Positions 7,714 through 15,455 of a stretch of DNA of 54,934 nt are shown in pieces (the stretch's first letter is position 1; every line of letters starts with the position of its first letter). The position numbers and the translations under genes are program-made. The stretch is taken from assembly GCA_015064625.1 (NCBI GenBank), contig SVRW01000017.1, positions 1 to 54,934 of the forward strand, read 5' to 3'. Origin of the DNA: Oscillospiraceae bacterium. Lineage in GTDB: Bacteria; Bacillota; Clostridia; Oscillospirales; CAG-382. The notes below the pieces were generated by a model. It was not told the DNA's origin and searched no databases. It saw only the letters and a list, made by a program, of their open reading frames with translations.

Positions 7714-10226
7714 TGTGCACCGTCTCCCGAGCTTTCATCAACGGAAGGAACGTATTTGTTTACGTAAACAGTAACAACGCTTTCTTTGTAAACCGTACTG
7801 CCAGAAGGGATACTCTGGGCAATAATTACACCTGGTTTCTTATTAGAATCAACCTGATCGCCTATTTTATATTTTATTCCAAGACGTTCAAACCACTCGA
7901 TTGCTTCTTCAGGTGTTTTGCCTTCAAGATTTCTCATTATAAGGCTATCTACTTCCTGACTTATTACAACCTCTATCTTCTGTCCCTTCAATACCTCTTC
8001 ACCTGCATTTATGCTTTGGTAGATTACAATACCCATAGGATAGAAGGATTTTTCATCTGTAATAACGATATCCGTTATCTTTTCAGCTCTTAATGCAGAG
8101 TCAGCCTGAATAACGGTCATTCCTATAAGATTTGGAACTTTATGTGTTTCAGCGTGAACGTTTACATAGATAGTTATTGCCGTATTGGCACTTACGTTTA
8201 CGCCTCCCGAAACACTCTGCTTAACGACAATTCCATCTTCTGCAGAAGTATAAACATACTCAACCTTCACGTTTGTAAGACCGTAATTTTTCAGAAGCTT
8301 TTTAGCTTCATCTGCTTTTTGTCCCACAACGTTTATCATTGGAGCAACGTCAACGTGCTTACTTACTTCAAGGTCAATTATGGTAGCATAAGGCATTACG
8401 GAAGCGTATGGAGCAACGCTTTGAGTAATTACTGTAGAACCTTGCGTAAGGCTTTCTTTTTGCTCTACCTTGCCTAAAATAAGGTGATAATCCTCAATAA
8501 GACGTCTTGCTTCTTCAAAGCTCATTCCAACAAGGTCGGGCATTCTTATCTCGGAAGGATTTTCAGATTCGCAATAATACACTTTTATATCATAACCGCC
8601 TTCAAGATCAGTTACTAACTGTCCTGCTTCAGGTTCTGTTTTGATAACCTGTTCAAAATGTGCATATTCATGACTCATTTCGATAAAGCCTATGGTGTAT
8701 TCATCACCGACAGCACTTCTTATGGCAGTTTCTGCCTCTCTCTTTGACATATACACAACGTCAGGCATGAATATTCTTTCACTCCCAAGTGAAATAACAA
8801 GAGAGGTTATTTTATTATCCTTAACCTGCATATTTGCAGGAGGCTCCTGAGAAATAACTACACCGTATCCGTAATCAGCATTGAATTCTGCTGTGATTCC
8901 CGCAGGGTCTACCACAACCTTATTTCCCTTATTATCAGTGAGAGTTCCACTATCAAGCTGATCTCGAATGTCCTTCCAATCCCTTCCCACAAGGTTTGGC
9001 ATTGTTATCTGCACATCAGAATCGGAATAGAATATAGCTTCAAGTGTAGACGCTATATTTATATGCTTTACCACTTCCCAAAGAGAATACCCTATAGCCG
9101 CTTCGCAAACTATTATAAACGCAAGGGCTACACCCGTTATAATCGGGAAGAAGGAACGGCTTACAGGAGAAGAAAGCTTTGCATCCTTTCTTGCTTCTTT
9201 TCTTCTTTTTCTGTTTTCAAATTTTTTCTTTTTTTTCTGTTCTTTTGCTCTCGTATCATCAACGATAACTATTTCGGGAATTTCTATTCCATCAAAGGTT
9301 TTCGTTGGATTTTTGGAAATTTCTTCAATAGCATCTGCCATTTCTCTGGCTGAAAGATATCTTTCATCAGCCTTCTTACGCATTGACTTAGTTATTATCT
9401 GGATAAGCCCGTCAGGGATATCATCAACGTATGAAGCAGGAGAAACTGCCGAAGCAGAAATATGCTTCTCCATCACAACGTAAGGGTCTTCGTCCTCAAA
9501 AGGAAGTCTTCCCGATACGGCTTCATATAGAATTACGCCAACAGAATAAACGTCAGACTGTTCGCATACCGCTTTACCCGCCGCTTGTTCAGGACTCATG
9601 TAGGAGGCTGTTCCCATAGCTTCCCTCAAAAGCTCATCACTTCCAGTTATATCAGAAGGAATGGATGCTATACCGAAGTCCGTAAGAATTATTTCTCCGT
9701 CCTTACCTAAAATCATATTCTGTGGCTTTACGTCACTGTGTATGATTCCTTTACTATGTGAATGCTCCAATGCACCGAGAATCTTGTACATAAAGTAACA
9801 AGCCTCTTTCCATTGGAGTCTTCCTTTTCTTTTTAAATACTCATCTAAAGTTATGCCGCTTAAAAATTCCATTATGATATATTTCATATCATCATGAAAA
9901 ACAACGTCATAAACGGTTACGATGTTTTTATTTGACATCATTGCTATTGCTTGGGATTCGTTTTTAAAACGTTTCACCGCATCCTCATTGCCGTTCAACT
10001 CGGAATCAAGAATTTTAATAGCAACCACACGGTTCATTGTGCAGTCATGAGCTTTAAGAACGCAAGCCATTCCGCCCTTTCCTACAACGTCAAGAACCTC
10101 ATAACGTCCGTCAATAATCTTTCCAACGTATTCTTCCTTCAATTTCTCAATTACATTTACAGAATCTTCATCTACATTTCTTACAGATTCGTTTTCGTTG
10201 TTTACAAAACCGTCTTTATCAAGCAT
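7710..10226 (-). CDS. prkC: PASTA-domain Ser/Thr protein kinase (PrkC/Stk1 type)
   Basis: An 838-residue membrane kinase that senses muropeptides or lipid II and controls wall metabolism, dormancy and division. The kinase domain spans about 38-300: catalytic K71 in VAIK, HSDVKPQN at 163-170 (Ser where HRD has Arg) and DFG at 183-185. A very basic juxtamembrane segment (KKKKKFENRKRRKEARKDAK, 331-350) precedes one membrane helix (about 361-382). The outside part carries about six PASTA repeats, seen as recurring MPNLVG, MPDLVG, VPNLIG and MRNLEG starts with GSxV-type ends. It is preceded by its phosphatase (1-nt overlap) and followed by rsgA. Confidence 0.95.
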   Translation of the reverse strand: MLDKDGFVNNENESVRNVDEDSVNVIEKLKEEYVGKIIDGRYEVLDVVGKGGMACVLKAHDCTMNRVVAIKILDSELNGNEDAVKRFKNESQAIAMMSNKNIVTVYDVVFHDDMKYIIMEFLSGITLDEYLKRKGRLQWKEACYFMYKILGALEHSHSKGIIHSDVKPQNMILGKDGEIILTDFGIASIPSDITGSDELLREAMGTASYMSPEQAAGKAVCEQSDVYSVGVILYEAVSGRLPFEDEDPYVVMEKHISASAVSPASYVDDIPDGLIQIITKSMRKKADERYLSAREMADAIEEISKNPTKTFDGIEIPEIVIVDDTRAKEQKKKKKFENRKRRKEARKDAKLSSPVSRSFFPIITGVALAFIIVCEAAIGYSLWEVVKHINIASTLEAIFYSDSDVQITMPNLVGRDWKDIRDQLDSGTLTDNKGNKVVVDPAGITAEFNADYGYGVVISQEPPANMQVKDNKITSLVISLGSERIFMPDVVYMSKREAETAIRSAVGDEYTIGFIEMSHEYAHFEQVIKTEPEAGQLVTDLEGGYDIKVYYCESENPSEIRMPDLVGMSFEEARRLIEDYHLILGKVEQKESLTQGSTVITQSVAPYASVMPYATIIDLEVSKHVDVAPMINVVGQKADEAKKLLKNYGLTNVKVEYVYTSAEDGIVVKQSVSGGVNVSANTAITIYVNVHAETHKVPNLIGMTVIQADSALRAEKITDIVITDEKSFYPMGIVIYQSINAGEEVLKGQKIEVVISQEVDSLIMRNLEGKTPEEAIEWFERLGIKYKIGDQVDSNKKPGVIIAQSIPSGSTVYKESVVTVYVNKYVPSVDESSGDGAQ

Positions 10227-10966
10227 CAGTATTCCTCCTTGATCAAAGCAACTGTTATATTATCGTATCCGCCATTTTCTCTCGCCTTATCTATAAGGGC
10301 ACAAACGGCACTTTCTGGGTCTATTTTATCCAGAATAATATTTTTTATTTCTTCAACACTAACCATATTTGTAAGTCCATCGCTGCAAAGCAGTATATAT
10401 TCAAAGGACGGAACGTAAAATGCGTCAGCTCCCGTATCAATATCAATACCCACAGCCTTTGTTATACAGTTTTTATCAGGATGCTTTTCAGCTTCCTCCT
10501 CAGTTATCAAACCCGAATCCACAAGTCCTTGGACAAGAGAATGATCTTTCGTCACCTTTGAAAGCTTTTTGTCTTTAAGAACGTAGCATCTGCTATCACC
10601 AACGTTAACGACGAAAGCATGACCGTCTCTTACGAAAGCGGACACTATAGTCGTTCCCATACCTTCTAAATCCTCATTCTCGCGGGCTTTTTCCATAACC
10701 TTTTCATGAGCACATTTTACACCGTTTGAAAGTATATCGGTTAACTTTTCCGAATCCATTTCAAGGACGTTTTCATTACCTACGGATTGCATTACGAACT
10801 CATGGTAATTCTCAAGAGCAACGGAGCTTGCTATACTTCCGCCATTCTCGCCGCCCATACCATCGCAAACTGTAAGACATACGCCGTCACCAATACGGAG
10901 TATACCGAAAATATCCTGATTTTCGTCTCTTACGTTACCTATATGAGTATTTCCAAAATATTTCAT
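10226..10966 (-). CDS. prpC: PP2C-family Ser/Thr phosphatase (Stp1/PrpC)
   Basis: A 246-residue metal-dependent phosphatase that reverses PrkC phosphorylation. Metal-binding motifs appear in order: RDENQD near the N-terminus, CDGMGGENGG, GDSRCY, CSDGL and DNITVAL at the end. No membrane segment is seen. Its stop overlaps the kinase start by one base, the standard arrangement of the pair in Firmicutes. rlmN lies 53 nt upstream in the same operon. Confidence 0.95.
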   Translation of the reverse strand: MKYFGNTHIGNVRDENQDIFGILRIGDGVCLTVCDGMGGENGGSIASSVALENYHEFVMQSVGNENVLEMDSEKLTDILSNGVKCAHEKVMEKARENEDLEGMGTTIVSAFVRDGHAFVVNVGDSRCYVLKDKKLSKVTKDHSLVQGLVDSGLITEEEAEKHPDKNCITKAVGIDIDTGADAFYVPSFEYILLCSDGLTNMVSVEEIKNIILDKIDPESAVCALIDKARENGGYDNITVALIKEEY

Positions 10967-11019
10967 AATTTACAACCCCTTACAAATGGATTTTGTATCT
11001 TTAAATCAAAGAATATAAA

Positions 11020-12045
11020 TCAAGCTTTTTGCTCGCCTCTTCTTAATTGACCGCAGGAGGCGTTTATATCACTGCCAAGCTTTCTGCGAACTGTTGCGGC
11101 AATACCGTTTTTTTCAAGAATATCGCAAAAATTTTTCACAGTATTCGCATCACTTTTCTTATATCCAGTTTCCGTTACACTATTTACAGGTATCAGATTA
11201 ACATGAGCAAGAGTTCCTTTAAGCCGTTTTGCTAAAAGCTCTGCACATTCCTTACTGTCATTCACTCCGCTTATCATAGCGTATTCATAGGATATACGTC
11301 TTGACGTCGCGTTGCTGTACCTTTTACAGCTTTCAAGAAGCTCGTCTATTCCCCATTTATTCGCAATGGGCATTATCTGTTTTCTTATTTCGTCAGAAGG
11401 AGCGTGAAGAGAAACAGAAAGAGTAATTCCCAATTTTTCTTCCTTCAGCTTATCTATCTTATCAACCAGTCCGCATGTTGACAAAGATATATGGCGCATA
11501 CCGATTCCAACGCCCCGTTCATCATTAACCAGTCGCAGAAACTTCAAAACGTTTTCGTAATTATCAAGAGGTTCTCCAATACCCATAAGAACTATATTGG
11601 AAACATCCTCACCCGTATCACGCCTGCATACCAATATTTGCTCCAATATCTCTGAAGCTTTAAGTCCGCGGACAAGGCCGCCTATAGTAGAAGCACAGAA
11701 GCGGCATCCCATTCTGCATCCCACCTGAGTTGAAACACAAACGGAGTTTCCATGCTTATAACGCATAAAAACCGTTTCCACCCGTTCACCGTCCTCAAAT
11801 TCAAGAAGGTATTTAATTGTGCCGTCGATCTTAGAAACCAGCTTACGAACTATTTTGGCACAGCTCAACGTACATTCCAAAGCGAGATCTTCCCTCATGC
11901 TTTTCGGAAGATTAACCATCTCTGAAAAATCCGTTACACCTTTTGTTATCCATTCGTAAACCTGTTTTCCGCGAAAAGAAGGATATCCCTTGGACACCAT
12001 ATATTCACATAATTCTTCGGGGAGCATTGATTTAAGATCTGTCAT
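11020..12045 (-). CDS. rlmN: 23S rRNA (adenine-2503-C2)-methyltransferase / tRNA m2A37 methylase
   Basis: A 341-residue radical-SAM enzyme. The cluster motif CxxxCxxC is present as CRMGCRFC. GIGEPLDNYENVLKFLRLV and RHISLSTCGLVDKI are typical RlmN signatures, and a conserved Cys near the C-terminus (SDINASCGQLR) is the methyl-carrying residue in the family. Cfr-type resistance enzymes share the fold, but context and the C-terminus fit RlmN. It starts 9 nt after rsmB. Confidence 0.95.
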   Translation of the reverse strand: MTDLKSMLPEELCEYMVSKGYPSFRGKQVYEWITKGVTDFSEMVNLPKSMREDLALECTLSCAKIVRKLVSKIDGTIKYLLEFEDGERVETVFMRYKHGNSVCVSTQVGCRMGCRFCASTIGGLVRGLKASEILEQILVCRRDTGEDVSNIVLMGIGEPLDNYENVLKFLRLVNDERGVGIGMRHISLSTCGLVDKIDKLKEEKLGITLSVSLHAPSDEIRKQIMPIANKWGIDELLESCKRYSNATSRRISYEYAMISGVNDSKECAELLAKRLKGTLAHVNLIPVNSVTETGYKKSDANTVKNFCDILEKNGIAATVRRKLGSDINASCGQLRRGEQKA

Positions 12046-12054
12046 ATTTTTCTC

Positions 12055-13320
12055 TCAACACTTTTGTTTTCTAACGATTTCAGCTATATAAAAGCCGTCA
12101 CATCCGCTCTTGGGTAAAACAGTTTCCTCTCTCAAAAGAACAAAATCTTCGTTTTTATCAAGAAAATCCTTCACCAAAAGGCAACCCTCATTTTTATTTA
12201 TGGAGCAGACAGAATACACAAGCCTTCCACCATCTTTAAGATACTGAACAGATGATGAAAGGATTTCTTTTTGCGTTTCAATAAGTCCGTTTATATCTTT
12301 GAGACTTTTATATCTTATTTCAGGTCTTTTTCCTATACTTCCGATCCCTGAGCAAGGGACGTCACATATGACCTTATCTGCTTTGTTTATATATTTTTCA
12401 TTTACTTTTTTGCTGTTATGCTTTTTTGTTTTTACAATATCAATTCCTAAAGCATTTGCATTTTTTTCAATCAAAGGAAGCTTGTTTTCATGGATATCAA
12501 AGGCTACTATCTCACCTTTATTATCCATATCCATAGCGGCTCCAAGAGTTTTTCCACCTGGACAAGCACAAACATCAATTACGTAGTCTCCGCTTTTTGC
12601 GCCAAGTAATTCAACCGCCCGCTGTGAAGAAATTCCCTGAACGTAAAATTCGCCTTCTTCAACAAGATGAAGAACTTTCCCGAAATTTTCTTTAACTATA
12701 ATCGTTCTGTCGCTGATTATTTCTGCAACAGCTCCCATTTCTTCAAGCTTTGAAAGAAGATTCTTTGCATTTGTCTTTAAAGGATTCACCCTTAAAGCAT
12801 TTCCGCCTTTTTCAAAATATCCTTCTGCTATTTTCATTGCATCATTGCCGTATTGCAAGCAAAGCAAAGAATAAAGCTCCTCTGTCAATGAATATTTTAT
12901 ATATTCGGGAGCTTCCGTTATTTTCTTTTCAAGCTCCTTTTTCCTTCTGCAAGCGGAGCGCAAAACTCCGTTTACAAAGCCTTTTTTCTTTTTTCCAAAG
13001 CTGTCGGCAATAATTGCAGATTCATTACATATTGCAAAATCGGGGATTCTGTCAAGGAAAAGCATTTGATAAAGACCCATTCTGAGAAGGTTTAAAACAC
13101 GTTTATCCAATTCTTCAGCAGGGAAAGCAGAAAGCTCATCTATAAGCCAATCAAGAGTTATTTTACGTTCAAGCACACCCTTTACTATGTTTCCACACAA
13201 GCTTTTATCATCATTAGAAAGGGAATATTTGTCATAAAGTCCTGACAGGGCTATGTTATTGTAAGCACCGCCGTCAATAACACGGCATATTGCCTCAAAG
13301 GCACATTTTCTTGCGCTCAT
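12055..13320 (-). CDS. rsmB: 16S rRNA (cytosine-967-C5)-methyltransferase
   Basis: A 421-residue protein. Residues 1-130 are a NusB-like RNA-binding domain (ARKCAFEAICRVIDGGAYNNIAL...VNGVLRSACR). The C-terminal methyltransferase has the SAM motif DVCACPGGKT and the catalytic cysteine in CDVPCSGIGSIGKRPEIRY. The pair of motif IV and motif VI cysteines is intact. It lies in the fmt-rsmB-rlmN order common in Clostridia, with one extra unknown gene between fmt and rsmB. Confidence 0.93.
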   Translation of the reverse strand: MSARKCAFEAICRVIDGGAYNNIALSGLYDKYSLSNDDKSLCGNIVKGVLERKITLDWLIDELSAFPAEELDKRVLNLLRMGLYQMLFLDRIPDFAICNESAIIADSFGKKKKGFVNGVLRSACRRKKELEKKITEAPEYIKYSLTEELYSLLCLQYGNDAMKIAEGYFEKGGNALRVNPLKTNAKNLLSKLEEMGAVAEIISDRTIIVKENFGKVLHLVEEGEFYVQGISSQRAVELLGAKSGDYVIDVCACPGGKTLGAAMDMDNKGEIVAFDIHENKLPLIEKNANALGIDIVKTKKHNSKKVNEKYINKADKVICDVPCSGIGSIGKRPEIRYKSLKDINGLIETQKEILSSSVQYLKDGGRLVYSVCSINKNEGCLLVKDFLDKNEDFVLLREETVLPKSGCDGFYIAEIVRKQKC

Positions 13321-13337
13321 CTGCTTTTTCCTTAAAT

Positions 13338-14009
13338 TTATTTTTGGGAATTAAAAATCCCGTGTAACACATTTCTTTTTCTGTTATGATATATATTTGT
13401 CCATATTATTCCTGCGGACACAAACAACATAACCGTTCCAAGAAAGATAAGTAAAAACGTACTTAAATTTTGCTTCACGCTAATGTAAAGAAAAAAACCA
13501 AAAAGGATAAGAATGACAGATAGAATAGAATATATCCTTCGGATAAAGCTTTTGTAGCATCTGTCTATATCTCCCTCATTGTCCAAAGCCTCCGTTTTTG
13601 CGAGAAGGACAGGGTCTGTTTCAACTGAAGGCAAAATAAAGCTGTTCGTTTCTTCCGAAAATTTTGAATTATTCAAAGTGATGTGAAAGGTTTCATCTCC
13701 CGACACGTTAAGCTTCACAAGTGATTTCAACCCATAAGGGCATATATCCTTTTCCCAATCTGTATCGTTATTTGAGAAAATAATATTCAAAACACCCGAT
13801 AAAGGCAAGGTTACCACTTCAAAAATTCTATAAATCAATCCCGATGGTTCAGGTTCAAGAAACTGCTCAATATAAACATGATGTTCCCCGTTTTCCACGT
13901 CAAAAGAAACGTTTGGGCGGGAATCTTCAACAATTTTTTCCTGCTCTCCTACTTTAACGCTATAGGAATGTCCGCAAGGAACGTTGAATTCAAAAGTTAT
14001 TTTCGCCAT
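13338..14009 (-). CDS. Conserved hypothetical membrane protein
   Basis: A 223-residue protein I do not recognise. Residues 1-150 look like a beta-rich cytoplasmic domain starting MAKITFEFNVPCGHSYSVKVG. Two hydrophobic helices sit at about 164-184 and 188-210, followed by a short basic tail. No signal peptide is present. It starts 2 nt after the fmt stop and ends 17 nt before rsmB, so it is part of the operon. Clostridia often have a membrane-bound Zn metallopeptidase at this place between fmt and rsmB; this protein has no HExxH and is not one. Confidence 0.85.
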   Translation of the reverse strand: MAKITFEFNVPCGHSYSVKVGEQEKIVEDSRPNVSFDVENGEHHVYIEQFLEPEPSGLIYRIFEVVTLPLSGVLNIIFSNNDTDWEKDICPYGLKSLVKLNVSGDETFHITLNNSKFSEETNSFILPSVETDPVLLAKTEALDNEGDIDRCYKSFIRRIYSILSVILILFGFFLYISVKQNLSTFLLIFLGTVMLFVSAGIIWTNIYHNRKRNVLHGIFNSQK

Positions 14010-14011
14010 AA

Positions 14012-14953
14012 TTATATTTTATGTCCGACAAGGTATTCAGCACCCGTCATGACCCTTTTTCCCTCGGGCTTGAGAGAAGTTATAATAACGCTCCCCCCGC
14101 CACATATTATTTCAATTCCTTTTTCGTTTTTCAACACTTTACCTACTTCGCCAGAAGCGTTTCCGATTTCTGCCTTCATAGCTTTGATTCTTTTGCCATC
14201 GAGCATAAAATAGCTTCCGGGGAAAGGAGCCGTACCTCTTATAAAGTTTCTGACTTTTAAAGCAGGGAGAGAAAAATCTATAAGAAGTTCGTCTTTCAGA
14301 ATTTTGGATGCATAAGTTGCTTCTTCATCATTTTGCTTTTTGCTGTATGCATTTCCGTTTTCAAAATCATCAAGGAAAGCAAGAAGAGCTTTACTTCCCA
14401 ATTCAGCCAACGCATCATGATATTCTCCCGCATCCATATCGTCTGGAATTTCCATCCTCTCAACGTGAAGCATATCACCTGTATCAAGCCCTTTTTCCAT
14501 ATACATAATGGTAACGCCACCCTCTTTTTCACCGTCCATAATTGCACGGTTTATGGGAGCCGCTCCTCTGTATTTGGGTAAAAGTGAAGCATGAACGTTG
14601 ATGCAGCCGTACTTGGGAAGCTTCAAAATGCTTTCAGGTAATATCTGACCGTATGCCGCAACAACAATAAGATCGGGATTTATTTCCTTTAATGCTTCAA
14701 GAGCTTCTTCGCCCTTTACGGAAGCGGGGGTTATAACGGGAATTCCAAGACTTTCCGCTACAGCTTTAACGGGAGAAGGCGACATAAGGTTTCCCCGCCC
14801 TCTTGGCTTATCCATCTGCGACACAACGAGGGGAATATTATACCCACCCTTAAAAAGCCGCTCAAGAACAACTGCCGCAAAATCGGGAGTTCCCATATAT
14901 ACTATTTTTTCGCATTTTCCGTAATTTTCGATTTTCTTAGCCAAGCTGTTCAA
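14012..14953 (-). CDS. fmt: Methionyl-tRNA formyltransferase
   Basis: The enzyme transfers formyl from 10-formyl-THF to initiator Met-tRNA. The N-terminal IVYMGTPDFAAVVLERL, QMDKPRGRG, and the catalytic set NVHASLLPKYRGAAPI plus GLDTGDML (Asn, His, Asp) are all present, followed by the C-terminal OB-like domain. No ATG lies near the usual start; TTG at 14953 has GAGG six nt before it, while GTG at 14965 has no good site. Either start overlaps the end of def. Length is about 313 residues, normal for Fmt. Confidence 0.92.
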   Translation of the reverse strand: MNSLAKKIENYGKCEKIVYMGTPDFAAVVLERLFKGGYNIPLVVSQMDKPRGRGNLMSPSPVKAVAESLGIPVITPASVKGEEALEALKEINPDLIVVAAYGQILPESILKLPKYGCINVHASLLPKYRGAAPINRAIMDGEKEGGVTIMYMEKGLDTGDMLHVERMEIPDDMDAGEYHDALAELGSKALLAFLDDFENGNAYSKKQNDEEATYASKILKDELLIDFSLPALKVRNFIRGTAPFPGSYFMLDGKRIKAMKAEIGNASGEVGKVLKNEKGIEIICGGGSVIITSLKPEGKRVMTGAEYLVGHKI

Positions 14954-15416
14954 CTTCTTCCTCACTCAACATTCTCGTTACTTTGTCTGTGTATAAAATA
15001 CCGTCAAGGTGGTCAGTTTCGTGGCAGAGACATCTTGCAAGAAGCTCAGTGCCTTCGATTCTGAATTTGTTTCCGTTTCTGTCCAAAGCCTCGCAAACTA
15101 CCTTTGCAGGACGTTTTGTATATCCCCACTGACCTGGGATGGAAAGGCATCCTTCCACATCCTCCTGCTCTCCGCATTGTTCCACAATAACGGGGTTTAT
15201 CATTTCCACAAGATTTTCACCGTCGTCAATAACAACAACCCTACGCAGAACGCCAACCTGAGGAGCGGCAAGTCCAACGCCTCCCGTTTGCTTCAACGTT
15301 TCCTTCATATCGTCAAGGAGAGTCAAAATTCTTTCATTTATTATATCAACGGGTCTTGATTTTTTTCTGAGGGTTTCAGAATCATCTTTTGTTTTAAGTA
15401 TATTCAATATAGCCAT
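14937..15416 (-). CDS. def: Peptide deformylase
   Basis: A 159-residue metalloenzyme removing N-formyl groups from new proteins. Its three motifs are present: GVGLAAPQVG, EGCLSIPG (metal Cys) and HETDH in CHETDHLDG (two metal His and catalytic Glu). It overlaps fmt, with which it forms the formylation/deformylation pair, and is preceded by priA. Confidence 0.96.
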   Translation of the reverse strand: MAILNILKTKDDSETLRKKSRPVDIINERILTLLDDMKETLKQTGGVGLAAPQVGVLRRVVVIDDGENLVEMINPVIVEQCGEQEDVEGCLSIPGQWGYTKRPAKVVCEALDRNGNKFRIEGTELLARCLCHETDHLDGILYTDKVTRMLSEEEVEQLG

Positions 15417-15455
15417 TGTTTAACCTCTTTTCAACAAAATAGCAAAAAGCTGAAT

